DNA of 64,000 nucleotides from Fragum whitleyi (GCA_948146395.1 OX411552.1:6689686-6753685), one strand, 5' to 3'; counted from the first letter of the stretch, positions 34,101-46,477 are shown. The notes: generated from the letters alone by a model not told the origin. Translations and numbers: made by a program.

Positions 34101-34533
34101 CAGTTAACAACATCATGAAATTGACATTTATCTCGATCAAAACCATTCCAAATCACTCGCTCCGCGCTCCATTCGATCATTCCAAACACCCACTCAAAGC
34201 ATTCACAAACGCCCCAAACCCACTGAAAAAGACAGAAGCAACAACATTGTCCATAAAATAAAGCTAGAAAAAAGAATCGCGATTTTAGTGACATAATCCA
34301 AAATGTAATCGTCGGATGTGTTCTTGAACAAATAGGAAGCTAAGAATAGGAAGCTATTTATAGAAATTGCATGCTTATTTTATCAAAGGGAGGTAACGAA
34401 TATCGCTAATTTTATTCATTCTGAACAAAATAAGCGGTATTCGATTACCCCCATAAAACTCAATCAAAACTCGCTCCACACACTCATTCGATTTCATTCC
34501 AAATCATTCACCTTGACAATTTCTTGTTAACTG
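34101..34533 (+). mobile_element. M1 element (in left 3.85-kb copy)
   Basis: CAGTTAACAACATCATG at the left, CAATTTCTTGTTAACTG|TA at the right, with the central hairpin (GGGAGGTAACGAATATCGC / AATAAGCGGTATTCGATTAC). The duplicate is at 40895-41327. Confidence 0.85.
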
Positions 34534-34539
34534 TATGAT

Positions 34540-36370
34540 TAAGGATAGCAATTAGATAATAATTACAATGAGATCTTACATGTTTTCTTCGTGACTTTTC
34601 TTACATCAAACGCAATGAGAATTTTAACATATAGGCTTCTCAAACCATTTAATGTTGACATAATACCAATTTCACAAGAGTCTGCTATAACAATGACGTA
34701 AAAAATCCAACATTTGATATACAAGGGTAGGTGCCACCGGCGCAACCAATTTTGTAACGTTAGTTCCTAGTGTTATTACCCGTAATTGTCCCCTTAATTT
34801 GGACCAAACACTTCCAAACTTCGCCTTTTTACGTGTTGACGTTATGTGATTGGATAATTAGAATTTATGCATAATCCGTTTGCTATATACGAATTCAAAG
34901 TCAGTAAGCTAAGGGCGCGCGTCAATTTTTGAACTTCGAAATGACGGCACCGGCGCAGCCAGAGGCAACCGGACAATAATAGAGTTCTACTGGATCAATG
35001 GAAAACCTAATCCAGAGTAAAAATGATAAAATATGCTTGAAGGTCTTCAAATGAAAGCAGATACCTTCTTTTTAGATGGTTTAAAAAGTTTGTTTAAGAA
35101 TGGAGAGCGTTTCTGAGGGATGACACTCGAAAATTGGAAATCGTCTCCTTGACATTTGATCTGTAATTGTCACAGAGTAACATCAGTTCAGTATCGTTTA
35201 GACACATTGCACATTCAAGTTCGCCGTTTTAAATCAGATGGTTATGAAAATACTACTTATCCAATGGATAGGCGATGCAGAAATTGTGTTTATCGTTGAG
35301 TTGAGTAATTTTAAAATTACTGACTTTCGACGGATTTTATCAATACCGTAGCGTCATATTGACGTTGTTACCATGCGCCGGTACCATATGACTAGATGGT
35401 TTAGAGTGGTTGCTACAGGTGACCAACTAGTTGGATTTCATCCAAATTTACACGACTAAAAAGAAAAATACCGCAATTTAATAACAATGTAGTTTTCTCT
35501 GCAAAGTCTGTGAAATAAAAAAAAATTCTCTAACGCTAGTCTAACGTAATTTTTGATTCACCCTCGTATTATGCTTATGATGACAAAGCGCTTTTCAATG
35601 ATTCTTCATGATGAAATACCAATTTGTAAGTGAACGTGACAACGGTTCGCTTAAAGGACGAACTACAAAATCACCTGATGGTATTTTTGAAGCCAGACAT
35701 TTACAAATGTCTCGTGGCAACAATTGTTTATAACGGTGAACAGATAATACTTATTGATGAATACACAATCGTAGCCGCCGGCATTGACAGGTAAACGTAA
35801 CGTTTCGCATGTAAGTGCAACACATTTAACCCTTTGTCGTTTAATCCCTGCTTTTTACGTGCCTGTGATTTTATGATTGAGAAAACATTGTCAAAAAAGA
35901 AGAAATTGCTTCTGACAAGCAATTTCTTCTTTTTCAACACTATTTTCTACCCTACTGAATGGTTATTTTTCAAATAAAATCCACTTTTAATTTTCGTCTG
36001 CAAAACCTTTGAATTTGGACAGGTCCAAAATTTTGTAAAACAGGAAAGGGTTAGACGAATGCAAATTATCTGCGAAGCTTATTTTTCTAATTACATTGAT
36101 CGTGATTGTTGTCTCTATTCTGATGAATTTTTTTCTTCTAATTTTTAGTGTTTTCATTGTCTTAATAATTATATAATCATTTGCAATTGAAACTCACATC
36201 AATTTTTCTTTTTGTTTTCACATTCTATGAATTTTATTGCCATTGCACTGCTTTCATTTTCCTCAACTCGATTGATTACGTTTTTTGTGAAAGTGTACAT
36301 CGATGAGCTTTGAAATTTCCACACTTTCAGCTGATCGCGCAGGCTGGTGAGGGATTGAAAACTCTACGCA
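34540..36370. other. No gene seen; one 18-bp hairpin
   Basis: Noncoding in both copies of the duplication. The hairpin at 35894-35934 has perfect 18-bp arms (AAAAAGAAGAAATTGCTT and inverse) around CTGAC. No protein-like frame could be supported. Confidence 0.55.
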
Positions 36371-36377
36371 CTGGTTA

Positions 36378-36558
36378 CAGTTAATAACATCGTGAAATTG
36401 TCCAGGTGAATAATTTTGGACTGAGTTTTGAATGAAATTGAATGAGTCTGTGGAGTGAGTTTTAAAGGGAGGTTATCTAGTACCGCTAATTTTGTTCAGG
36501 ACGAACAAAATTAGCGATACGTATTACGTATTAATAAAATATACATAATTCGTGTTTA
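36378..36558 (-). mobile_element. M1 element, left part (left 3.85-kb copy)
   Basis: TA|CAGTTAATAACATCGTG, then GAGTCTGTGGAGTGAG, then the central hairpin (GGGAGGTTATCTAGTACCGC, TTTTGTTCAGGACGAAC). It is interrupted at about 36558 by LINE-1. The matching right half of this M1 is at 46478-46695. Confidence 0.8.
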
Positions 36559-37100
36559 AACAAAAAAGAAATAAGTTCCTTGAACATAGAAATAGTCAAA
36601 ATAGAATAGATTTCATTAACGCAAAAAATAATTATGAAAAAGCCAAAAAGAAAGGAAAATATACACTGAGAACAAAAGAAAAGGATTACTTAAAAACACT
36701 AGCAGCAACAAATCCAAGAGAATTCTGGAACAAAGTTAAGAGTCAATATAACATTAAACATCGCGCATCATATAAAATTGGCGAAAATGAACTCTTAAAT
36801 CATTTCAAAAATCTTAATACAATAGATAAAGAAGATAATAGTCACAATAACAACAATTTAAACAATACTCAACAAAAAATGGACGAATTCTTAGACTCTG
36901 AAATTAGCGAAGAAGAAATAAAAAATGCCATTTTTTCACAAAATAACAACAAAAGTAGCGGCGAAGATAAGCTAATCGCAGAAATATTTAAAGCAGCTTA
37001 TAACCATGTAGCTGGGTTTATCCATAAATTATTTAATAGACTTTACTCAAACGCAGAATACCCAAAATCATGGGGTAAAGGGATAATAGTTCCGCTTTTC
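36559..37100 (+). pseudogene. LINE-1 fragment (N-terminal part of the truncated ORF)
   Basis: Duplicate of the first part of LINE-1 (see 43354-46471), ending at GIIVPLF where LINE-2 begins. The open frame continues a little into LINE-2 without meaning. Confidence 0.85.
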
Positions 37101-37111
37101 CGTTTTGGCGC

Positions 37112-39331
37112 TTGTTTAATTCTAAACGTAATAATACCCAAAAAAATACGTCAAATGAAATCAAATTTAAAGATTCTACATGTCGTAATTCATCTGATAT
37201 CTGTACTGGATGGGGTAATCATTTTGCAGATCTTTACTCCGATACTGAAAATGTTTCTTATGATAAAGCCCATTTTGAATATGTATCACAATTTGTTTCT
37301 ATGTTAAAGGATAAACCGATTTTATCTGACGGTGATCACATATCCTGTGACGAAGTGTCTAATATTGTTTTGTCTTTAAAAACCGGAAAGATGTGCGGTC
37401 TTGACCGTGTTAGTAATGAGCACATCATTCATGGTGGAAAATTATTGTTACATTATGTCACATTTTTGTTTGATTTAATGTTTTGTTTTAATTACGTGCC
37501 TACTTCCCTTAAACAAGGTCTAATACTAACATTGTTTAAGGGAGGTAAAAAGCCAAAGAATGACCCAAATAGTTATAGAGCAATAACGCTCTCTTCATCG
37601 ATTCTGAAATTGTTTGAATCAGTATTACTTAAAAGATTACATAGGTCTATAGAAAGACCACTACATTCTCTTCAAGGCGGATTTCAGCAAAGTATGGGTA
37701 GTACCATGACTTCGTTTATTTTAAGCGAGAGCATAAATTACTGTAAGGAAAAACGCAGTAAGCTATTCTCTTGCTTTTTAGACGCAAGACAGGCCTTTGA
37801 TCGTGTTTGGCACAATGGTTTGTTCTTTAAATTACACCAGCTTGGTGTTAACCATAAGCTTTTGAAAATTGTAATAGCTATGCACACAGACATGTATAGC
37901 CGCGTCATGTATAATGGTTACAAATCTCACTGGTTCCCGGTTTTGCAAGGTACCCGTCAAGGCGGAGTATGGTCCCCGTTCCTGTATTTAATCTTCATCG
38001 ATTCCTTAATTGATCAATTAGTGGGTAGTAATTTGGGATTTCAGGTAAATGGGCTAAGTTTGTGTGCGCCGTCTTTTGCTGATGACATGACCTTGTTGTC
38101 GCTATCTGCACACTCTCTTCAGGCTATGTTAGATATTTGTTATAAATATTCTTGTCTATGGAGATTCCAATATAATCCATCTAAATGTTCTATTGTAATT
38201 TTCCATGAATCAAAAAGACTTTTCAAACTTAACTCACGTTCATGGTACATAGGCAATCAGGAAATAAATGAGTCTGAGTCTGCAATACACTTAGGTATTT
38301 TGTACGACAAGTACTCGTCTCCGACACCTGTTGTTAAGAACGTGAGTTGTAAGCTCAGACGTTCTTTCTTTGGACTAGTGAAAGACGGTCTACATCGTCA
38401 CGGGCTAAATCCTTTGACGGGCTTCAAGATCTACAAATCCATTGTTTTGCCCAGGGCACTTTTTGGGTGTGAATTTTTACCGCCGCTCTCCAATGAAAAT
38501 ATTTCTGTTATTGAGCGCTCGCACAGACTGTGTCTAAAGCAAATTCAAGGGCTGTGTACCCGGTCTAGAACTGATATTGTTCTTGGTCTTTCAGGTTCTC
38601 TACCGATTCAGGCAGATATCGAATTCAGAAAACTCATTTTTTTGGGTCAATTATGTCGTCTTGACAGGGACTGTGCGGTAAAAGATTTCTTTCTGTATCG
38701 TCTGTGCTCCTTCTTCAATGGTTCTGCTTGTTATGGTTTTATTTCAGAAATATGTAATATTTTGTACAAATATGACCTGATGTACATTCTTCAAGACTTT
38801 ATCACATTTAGTAGATTTCCCTCTAAATACACTTGGAAAACTCATCTTAAGTCTAAGATTAATAATCATTACGTAAATGATTGGGAATTAAGGACGTCAG
38901 TTCAAGAATTTGCTTTATATAAGGAAATACAACCTAAATTTCATGATCTTTCGCTGTGGTTATTCGCTTTGATACACCCAGAAAAATTAAAATCTTGTTT
39001 CTCTGCAGCACAGATAATTGCCTATTTAGCTGTGTTTGACTCTTTTTGTTTGAGGTGTGGTAAAAATGGCATTACATGCAGTATAAGTGAGCACATACTG
39101 TTTGACTGTGTTGCTGTACAAAACTGTCGAGACTTATTTAATCAAAGGCTAAGTAATACCGTGCTTTCATTTTTATCAACATTGGGTCGTAAGGATTATA
39201 TTAAAGCTCTTTTTGGTCTCAACGATAATTTTACGGTTATCTTAGGGGAAAATTATTCAAACTTTTGCTTCTTAGCTCTGAATTATTTGCATCGTATTTG
39301 GTGTTGTCATAGCTTTGGTAGTGCATCTTAA
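37112..39331 (+). CDS. LINE-2 reverse transcriptase (truncated ORF)
   Basis: 739-residue open frame without stops. After a variable N-terminal segment the RT domain shows LKTGKMCGLDRVSNEH, LFKGGKKPKNDPNSYRAITL, LQGGFQQSMGSTMTS, FLDARQAFDRVWHNG, LQGTRQGGVWSPFLY and the catalytic box SFADDMTLLS near residue 320. The C-terminus has a zinc-knuckle pattern C-x2-C-x11-H-x4-C (CLRCGKNG ... EHILFDC). The N-terminal endonuclease is missing because the element is 5'-truncated. The first ATG is only where the open frame happens to allow one. The same family is seen as relics at 790-1664 and 4478-6663. Confidence 0.9.
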   Translation: MFNSKRNNTQKNTSNEIKFKDSTCRNSSDICTGWGNHFADLYSDTENVSYDKAHFEYVSQFVSMLKDKPILSDGDHISCDEVSNIVLSLKTGKMCGLDRVSNEHIIHGGKLLLHYVTFLFDLMFCFNYVPTSLKQGLILTLFKGGKKPKNDPNSYRAITLSSSILKLFESVLLKRLHRSIERPLHSLQGGFQQSMGSTMTSFILSESINYCKEKRSKLFSCFLDARQAFDRVWHNGLFFKLHQLGVNHKLLKIVIAMHTDMYSRVMYNGYKSHWFPVLQGTRQGGVWSPFLYLIFIDSLIDQLVGSNLGFQVNGLSLCAPSFADDMTLLSLSAHSLQAMLDICYKYSCLWRFQYNPSKCSIVIFHESKRLFKLNSRSWYIGNQEINESESAIHLGILYDKYSSPTPVVKNVSCKLRRSFFGLVKDGLHRHGLNPLTGFKIYKSIVLPRALFGCEFLPPLSNENISVIERSHRLCLKQIQGLCTRSRTDIVLGLSGSLPIQADIEFRKLIFLGQLCRLDRDCAVKDFFLYRLCSFFNGSACYGFISEICNILYKYDLMYILQDFITFSRFPSKYTWKTHLKSKINNHYVNDWELRTSVQEFALYKEIQPKFHDLSLWLFALIHPEKLKSCFSAAQIIAYLAVFDSFCLRCGKNGITCSISEHILFDCVAVQNCRDLFNQRLSNTVLSFLSTLGRKDYIKALFGLNDNFTVILGENYSNFCFLALNYLHRIWCCHSFGSAS

Positions 39332-39459
39332 TGAATTATCCGGATTCGATAGTTTAAGCAATAGTATGGGTAAAATGGTCACAAAAGACTCATGATTGTA
39401 CCATTAAATCTACAAATTTAATAGCTTTGTATACTAGGACAATTTAAATGTCTTCCAGC

Positions 39460-39498
<39 letters not shown>

Positions 39499-40014
39499 TA
39501 AGTGTCAAATTGAAATGTAAATAAGTATAGGCTGTTGTCCCTTAAATATGCATGTCATATATTATAATCGTTTTATAATAGTCCATACATAACTGAATTT
39601 TCTGTTGTCCATGGTAGTTTTATAGTACTTATCCATTCATCCTTGTGACGTCCTTCGTTTTCGTATCGTGTAAGGCGTTATATCAGGGACTAACGTGATG
39701 TGGATCAGCTCCTACTATTCAAAATGTGCAAATATGTGTATTAATTTGGATACATCTTAATATTCGTTGGACTTGTAAAAGTTGCAACCATTGATATTAC
39801 ATCTGTGGCTACGAAGTTTTACAGTCCAGCGTAATAAAATTCCTACGCCTTCTATTAAAAAGAACAACATTTTTTCCCCCTTCTCTTTCATCTTTATTAT
39901 TTGATCAACTTTTTACATTATATCCGTGCATGCTATATTGTTGTATATTATCTTTCTATGACATGTAATCTTGTACTTTATAATCTTCATTATTGGAGGA
40001 AATAAAGAATATAT
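39332..40014 (+). other. LINE-2 3' region
   Basis: Noncoding sequence after the stop, with the 37-nt T-run and a terminal AATAAAG near 40000. No further gene. Confidence 0.6.
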
Positions 40015-40272
40015 AGTTAATCAGGTCAAGTTTAAACATCTTTATAATGCGTAACGAACAAGCATTGACAATGACGCGAAAATAAAAGTCGTTTACGTTT
40101 ACATTTAATGAAATTACGACAAGTAGAATTAATGTGTTCTTATTCGGATATGACATGAAAGCTGTTAAAAGGTAAAAAATAAAAACGTTGTTGGATACTT
40201 ATCAAATTATTGTGAATTGCGTGTCTTTTTTTAGATATCTGCTAAAAACTTTGTAGATAATGTATATTCACG

Positions 40273-40273
40273 A

Positions 40274-40356
<83 letters not shown>

Positions 40357-40368
40357 ATGAATAAATAA
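40273..40368 (+). repeat. (AAAT)n microsatellite, long allele
   Basis: Counterpart of 33507-33575, about 28 bp longer. Confidence 0.95.
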
Positions 40369-40894
40369 AAAATGATAATTAAAAAAACTATTTTTTTATA
40401 TCTTATAGATTATCCTTATTGTCCTAAAATGTTAGATGTTTTCTTCTGCATTTTTCTACTATTTTCATGTCATTTTGTTTGATACATAAAAACATAGATT
40501 CAACATTTCTTCACTTCTATGGAACGACCACTTCAATTAATCGACCATCATACAAAGTCACTTTACGAAACAATATTTGTTATTAAAAGCTATGTTTCTG
40601 AAACAAATAAGAATCGTTTCGATTAGACTATTCTTAATGGTTCGAACATCATGTAATTGCATCTATGAAGTATTATGCAACAATCATTAGATACTATAAA
40701 ATTGCTTATCTTATCCAACACATCATATTGTATTTAGCAACCATTCCTTTAAACGACTGTTCTTGGTGACTCCGAAGTGCATTCGGAACATCTCTCGAAG
40801 CTTTCCGTCTTTAGAGTTCATTTTGGCATGTTATCATTTGAAAGCAAAATGCAGTAAAAGACTGACTTGAAAACGGAAAGTAATGTGTCTCGTG

Positions 40895-41327
40895 CAGTTA
40901 ACAACATCATGAAATTGACATTTATCTCGATCAAAACCATTCCAAATCACTCGCTCCGCGCTCCATTCGATCATTCCAAACACCCACTCAAAGCATTCAA
41001 AAACGCCCCAAACCCACTGAAAAAGACAGAAGCAACAACATTGTCCATAAAATAAAGCTAGAAAAAAAAATCGCGATTTTAGTGACATAATCCAAAATGT
41101 AATCGTCGGATGTGTTCTTGAACAAATAGGAAGCTAAGAATAGGAAGCTATTTATAGAAATTGCATGCTTATTTTATCAAAGGGAGGTAACGAATATCGC
41201 TAATTTTATTCATTCTGAACAAAATAAGCGGTATTCGATTACCCCCATAAAACTCAATCAAAACTCGCTCCACACACTCATTCGATTTCATTCCAAATCA
41301 TTCACCTTGACAATTTCTTGTTAACTG
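40895..41327 (+). mobile_element. M1 element (in right 3.85-kb copy)
   Basis: Duplicate of 34101-34533 with one or two base changes. Confidence 0.85.
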
Positions 41328-41333
41328 TATGAT

Positions 41334-43165
41334 TAAGGATAGCAATTAGATAATAATTACAATGAGATCTTACATGTTTTCTTCGTGACTTTTCTTACAT
41401 CAAACGCAATGAGAATTTTAACATATAGGCTTCTCAAACCATTTAATGTTGACATAATACCAATTTCACAAGAGTCTGCTATAACAATGACGTAAAAAAT
41501 CCAACATTTGATATACAAGGGTAGGTGCCACCGGCGCAACCAATTTTGTAACGTTAGTTCCTAGTGTTATTACCCGTAATTGTCCCCTTAATTTGGACCA
41601 AACACTTCCAAACTTCGCCTTTTTACGTGTTGACGTTATGTGATTGGATAATTAGAATTTATGCATAATCCGTTTGCTATATACGAATTCAAAGTCAGTA
41701 AGCTAAGGGCGCGCGTCAATTTTTGAACTTCGAAATGACGGCACCGGCGCAGCCAGAGGCAACCGGACAATAATAGAGTTCTACTGGATCAATGGAAAAC
41801 CTAATCCAGAGTAAAAATGATAAAATATGCTTGAAGGTCTTCAAATGAAAGCAGATACCTTCTTTTTAGATGGTTTAAAAAGTTTGTTTAAGAATGGAGA
41901 GCGTTTCTGAGGGATGACACTCGAAAATTGGAAATCGTCTCCTTGACATTTGATCTGTAATTGTCACAGAGTAACATCAGTTCAGTATCGTTTAGACACA
42001 TTGCACATTCAAGTTCGCCGTTTTAAATCAGATGGTTATGAAAATACTACTTATCCAATGGATAGGCGATGCAGAAATTGTGTTTATCGTTGAGTTGAGT
42101 AATTTTAAAATTACTGACTTTCGACGGATTTTATCAATACCGTAGCGTCATTCTGACGTTGTTACCATGCGCCGGTACCATATGACTAGATGGTTTAGAG
42201 TGGTTGCTACAGGTGACCAACTAGTTGGATTTCATCCAAATTTACACGACTAAAAAGAAAAATACCGCAATTTAATAACAATGTAGTTTTCTCTGCAAAG
42301 TCTGTGAAATAAAAAAAAATTCTCTAACGCTAGTCTAACGTAATTTTTGATTCACCCTCGTATTATGCTTATGATGACAAAGCGCTTTTCAATGATTCTT
42401 CATGATGAAATACCAATTTGTAAGTGAACGTGACAACGGTTCGCTTAAAGGACGAACTACAAAATCACCTGATGGTATTTTTGAAGCCAGACATTTACAA
42501 ATGTCTCGTGGCAACAATTGTTTATAACGGTGAACAGATAATACTTATTGATGAATACACAATCGTAGCCGCCGGCATTGACAGGTAAACGTAACGTTTC
42601 GCATGTAAGTGCAACACATTTAACCCTTTGTCGTTTAATCCCTGCTTTTTACGTGCCTGTGATTTTATGATTGAGAAAACATTGTCAAAAAAGAAGAAAT
42701 TGCTTCTGACAAGCAATTTCTTCTTTTTCAACACTATTTTCTACCCTACTGAATGGTTATTTTTCAAATAAAATCCACTTTTAATTTTCGTCTGCAAAAC
42801 CTTTGAATTTGGACAGGTCCAAAATTTTGTAAAACAGGAAAGGGTTAGACGAATGCAAATTATCTGCGAAGCTTATTTTTCTAATTACATTGATCGTGAT
42901 TGTTGTCTCTATTCTGATGAATTTTTTTCTTCTAATTTTTAGTGTTTTCATTGTCTTAATAATTATATAATCATTTGCAATTGAAACTCACATCAATTTT
43001 TTCTTTTTGTTTTCACATTCTATGAATTTTATTGCCATTGCACTGCTTTCATTTTCCTCAACTCGATTGATTACGTTTTTTGTGAAAGTGTACATCGATG
43101 AGCTTTGAAATTTCCACACTTTCAGCTGATCGCGCAGGCTGGTGAGGGATTGAAAACTCTACGCA
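41334..43165. other. No gene seen (copy of 34540-36370)
   Basis: Same noncoding content, including the 18-bp hairpin. Confidence 0.55.
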
Positions 43166-43172
43166 CTGGTTA

Positions 43173-43353
43173 CAGTTAATAACATCGTGAAATTGTCCAG
43201 GTGAATAATTTTGGACTGAGTTTTGAATGAAATTGAATGAGTCTGTGGAGTGAGTTTTAAAGGGAGGTTATCTAGTACCGCTAATTTTGTTCAGGACGAA
43301 CAAAATTAGCGATACGTATTACGTATTAATAAAATATACATAATTTGTGTTTA
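43173..43353 (-). mobile_element. M1 element, left part (right 3.85-kb copy)
   Basis: TA|CAGTTAATAACATCGTG to the LINE-1 junction. TGTTTA at 43348-43353 is repeated at 46472-46477 on the other side of LINE-1. Confidence 0.8.
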
Positions 43354-45188
43354 AACAAAAAAGAAATAAGTTCCTTGAACATAGAAATAGTCAAAATAGA
43401 ATAGATTTCATTAACGCAAAAAATAATTATGAAAAAACCAAAAAGAAAGGAAAATATACACTGAGAACAAAAGAAAAGGATTACTTAAAAACACTAGCAG
43501 CAACAAATCCAAGAGAATTCTGGAACAAAGTTAAGAGTCAATATAACATTAAACATCGCGCATCATATAAAATTGGCGAAAATGAACTCTTAAATCATTT
43601 CAAAAATCTTAATACAATAGATAAAGAAGATAATAGTCACAATAACAACAATTTAAACAATACTCAACAAAAAATGGACGAATTCTTAGACTCTGAAATT
43701 AGCGAAGAAGAAATAAAAAATGCCATTTTTTCACAAAATAACAACAAAAGTAGCGGCGAAGATAAGCTAATCGCAGAAATATTTAAAGCAGCTTATAACC
43801 ATGTAGCTGGGTTTATCCATAAATTATTTAATAGACTTTACTCAAACGCAGAATACCCAAAATCATGGGGTAAAGGGATAATAGTTCCGCTTTTCAAAGG
43901 TGGAGACCCGACAAACCCAAACAATTACAGGGGAATTACATTAATCAACATATTTAGTAAAATTTACTCCCAAGTTCTTGTAAACAGACTTACCAAATGG
44001 TCAGAAGACAAAGAAAAAATCAATCAAAATCAATTCGGTTTTCAAAAGAAGAAATCAACAACAGACTGCATTTTTATCCTTCATTCTATCATAGCGAAAA
44101 CGTTAAGCTCAAAGAAAAAACTATACTGCGCTTTCATAGACTTCGAAAAGGCTTTCGATAAAATAGACAGGACCAATCTGTGGCTCAAATTGATACAAGA
44201 AAACGTAAGCTCTAAAATGGTAAATAATCTCCAATCCATGTACAATGCCGTAAAAACGTGCATACGTCATAATGAAAAACTAACCCCATATTTTGATTCC
44301 CATATTGGAGTGAAACAAGGCGATCCAAATTCCAGCCTGCTCTTTCTGTACTTCATTAATGACATTTCAAATAACATTAATACAAATCTCGACGGTATAT
44401 TTACAACCGAAGACCTAAAAATATTCATTCTTCTATTTGCAGACGACACCGTTCTATTTGCACAATCACCAACCGCTCTACAATCAATGCTTAATGACCT
44501 TGAACAATATTGTCAAAGATGGGGACTTAGGATAAATACGGGCAAATCAAAAGTGATGATTTTTGAACAAGGCAGACATAGCCATTACGACTTTAAACTA
44601 AACGATTCAAACCTTGAAATAGTGTCAGACTTCAAATATCTGGGCATACACTTTTTTAAATATGGTAAATGGTACCGTTCCCAGAGAAAAATAGCGCAAA
44701 AAGCATCGTTTTCTCTTCATAACCTTTTTGTCACAATGAATCAGCTGAGTTTAGACATCAAAGAAAAAATTAAACTATTCGATTCTCTTGTATCATCAGT
44801 TTTAAATTATAGTGCAGCCGTTTGGGGATACAACGAAGCAAAATCTGTTGAGGTAATACATTGTAAATTTTTAAGAAAATTAATAAGAGTTAAACGATCA
44901 ACAAATTTAGAAGCGCTATATGGCGAAATAGGAAGGTTCCCTATGAAAATCCAACGAAAACTCATCATGATTAAATATTGGAAAAATATCATTTCAACCG
45001 ATAATATAATACTCAAATCTATTTACAACATGTTAAAAAATGATGCAGATAACAACATCAACTACAACGGCCTGAACTGGGCTTCTCATATCAAATCATT
45101 ATTAAGCAAAAGCGGAACGATGTACATATGGGAAAAACCAACGAATTACAAAGGAACAAAGCTCAATGATAAAACAACGAACCGTTGA
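43354..45188 (+). CDS. LINE-1 reverse transcriptase (truncated ORF)
   Basis: The open frame (613 codons counted from a GTG at 43347 just inside the M1 flank) has no natural start because the element is 5'-truncated. After a Lys/Asn-rich segment with NPREFWNKVKSQ, the RT domain shows NNNKSSGEDKLIAEIF, GIIVPLFKGGDPTNPNNYRG, INQNQFGFQKKKSTTD, FIDFEKAFDKIDR, HIGVKQGDPNSSLLF and the catalytic box LLFADDTVLFA near residue 366, then FKYLGIHF. The C-terminal region shifts frame near 45170 and continues in 45166-45627. Not functional without the missing N-terminus. Confidence 0.9.
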
Positions 45189-45627
45189 TATCTATAAACA
45201 AAATTGGTATGCTAAAATAAATAGCTCAAATAGACTATCCGTACACAGTAATATTAAACACGACCTTAACCAAGAGGAGTATCTAAACTTCATAAACAAC
45301 GATCAACATAAACTTGCATTGACGAAATTCAGAATATCTTCACACTATTTAGCAATTGAAAACGGGAGACACAACAACATTGATCTAAAAGATAGAAAAT
45401 GCATTCATTGCACAATGAATACTATAGAATCAGAATATCACATGCTCTTAATTTGCCCAAAATATAAAACGCTCCGAGAAACATACATATCAAAATACTA
45501 TTATACATGGCCTACAAAACAAAAATTTCATGCTTTGTTATCTTCAAAATCCAAAACAACCATCGTTAAACTAGCAAATTTTATACATCGAGCTTTTAAA
45601 GGTAGAAAAGAAACCGATTCAGAATAA
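45166..45627 (+). pseudogene. LINE-1 C-terminal part, +1 frame
   Basis: Continues the LINE-1 protein after a frameshift: IYKQNWYAKINSS, LTKFRISSHYLAIENGR, then a zinc-knuckle pattern C-x2-C-x9-H-x4-C (CIHCTMNTIESEYHMLLIC), then a basic tail. The overlap of the two frames at 45166-45188 marks the shift. Confidence 0.8.
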
Positions 45628-45748
45628 AATCCGCAAATGATGATAAGCGACCTCGACAAACAAAACCGCAAAAAAAAAATCACATCGAAAACTCGTAACT
45701 AAAGCACAAAAAGCAAACAAACAACGCGAACATATGAGTACCATTTAC

Positions 45749-45750
<2 letters not shown>

Positions 45751-45793
<43 letters not shown>

Positions 45794-45812
45794 TTAATAA
45801 TAATAATAATGA
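45751..45812 (+). repeat. (ATA/AAT)n microsatellite in LINE-1 3' region
   Basis: About 60 bp of ATA repeats with one GTT interruption. Confidence 0.95.
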
Positions 45813-46477
45813 TATTTCCTTAACAAATCGGACATATTCGTATAACCTTCGACCCATCGTCTATATTCGAGCATAATCGGTTCTAATTAGAAACCGCGTG
45901 ACTACGCGTTCACTAAAAGTGCGATCACGTGATGTGTGGAACAAACCACCGACGCAACACTGATCTAACAAGTTTACTTATTTCGTTTCTTGACTAAACC
46001 CGATTTCTTTCCGACGGCACGTGAATATACCTTAAGCGAGATGTGTTTACGTTAATTCTGAGGCAAACTGATAGGAAAATTTGTCGAATAGATAAGACTG
46101 AAATTTTATTTGAATAAAAAATAATTTCGATTTTGACTCCAATGGCTAAAATTTCATGCAAAACAAAACTTCGCCTTTGAGGTATATAGACCGCATCTTC
46201 AAAAATATGCGGTGTATGTACTTGAGATGCGAAGTTTGTTTCTACTCCAGCTTACACTGAGTTGTCTATAAATCATCATGGCAAAACGGTATAATAACAA
46301 TTTGTTTTACTCTTGCTAACCAATCATATAAAATCAAAGAATTGTATATCTTCTCAATCATTGATATCTCCACATACATGTACATTTCCACTACAAAAAT
46401 GTTAAATTTTGGCTCAAAATATGTTTTGTATTTAATGCCAAATAAAGAATGTGTTATGTTATGTTATGTTATGTTTA

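Larger units (their letters stand above)
33249..37100 (+). repeat. 3.85-kb direct duplication flanking LINE-2, left copy
   Basis: Runs from AGTTAATCAGGTCAAG to GTTCCGCTTTTC and is repeated at 40015-43895 with only a handful of base differences plus a longer AAAT microsatellite (about 28 bp). It holds an M1 copy, noncoding sequence, the left half of another M1 and the start of LINE-1. LINE-2 lies exactly between the two copies. Confidence 0.95.
37101..40014 (+). mobile_element. LINE-2, 5'-truncated non-LTR retrotransposon
   Basis: Inserted within the LINE-1 ORF (join at GTTCCGCTTTTC|CGTTTT). It ends in AAATAAAGAATATAT, next to the second copy of the 3.85-kb segment. It lacks the endonuclease region, keeps an uninterrupted reverse-transcriptase ORF, and has about 680 bp of 3' sequence that includes a 37-nt T-run (39461-39497). 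The intact frame and near-identical flanks suggest a recent event. Confidence 0.85.
40015..43895 (+). repeat. 3.85-kb direct duplication flanking LINE-2, right copy
   Basis: Matches 33249-37100 throughout. The offset is 6766 before the AAAT microsatellite and 6794-6795 after it. Unlike the left copy it continues uninterrupted into the rest of LINE-1 at 43896, so it is in the original arrangement on its right side; the left copy keeps the original arrangement on its left side. Confidence 0.95.
43354..46471 (+). mobile_element. LINE-1, 5'-truncated LINE inserted in an M1 copy
   Basis: Bracketed by TGTTTA (43348-43353 and 46472-46477) and by the two halves of one M1 element. It contains a truncated reverse-transcriptase ORF, a frameshifted C-terminal piece, an ATA/AAT microsatellite in the 3' region, and a 3' end with AATAAAG followed by a TTATG tandem tail (about 46450-46470). 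No endonuclease domain is left. It is distinct in sequence from LINE-2 and LINE-3. Confidence 0.8.

Noticed and set aside
34073..34261. 62-codon frame conserved in two copies (also 40867-41055)
   Set aside because: The conservation reflects the 3.85-kb duplication; the frame is the M1 left end.
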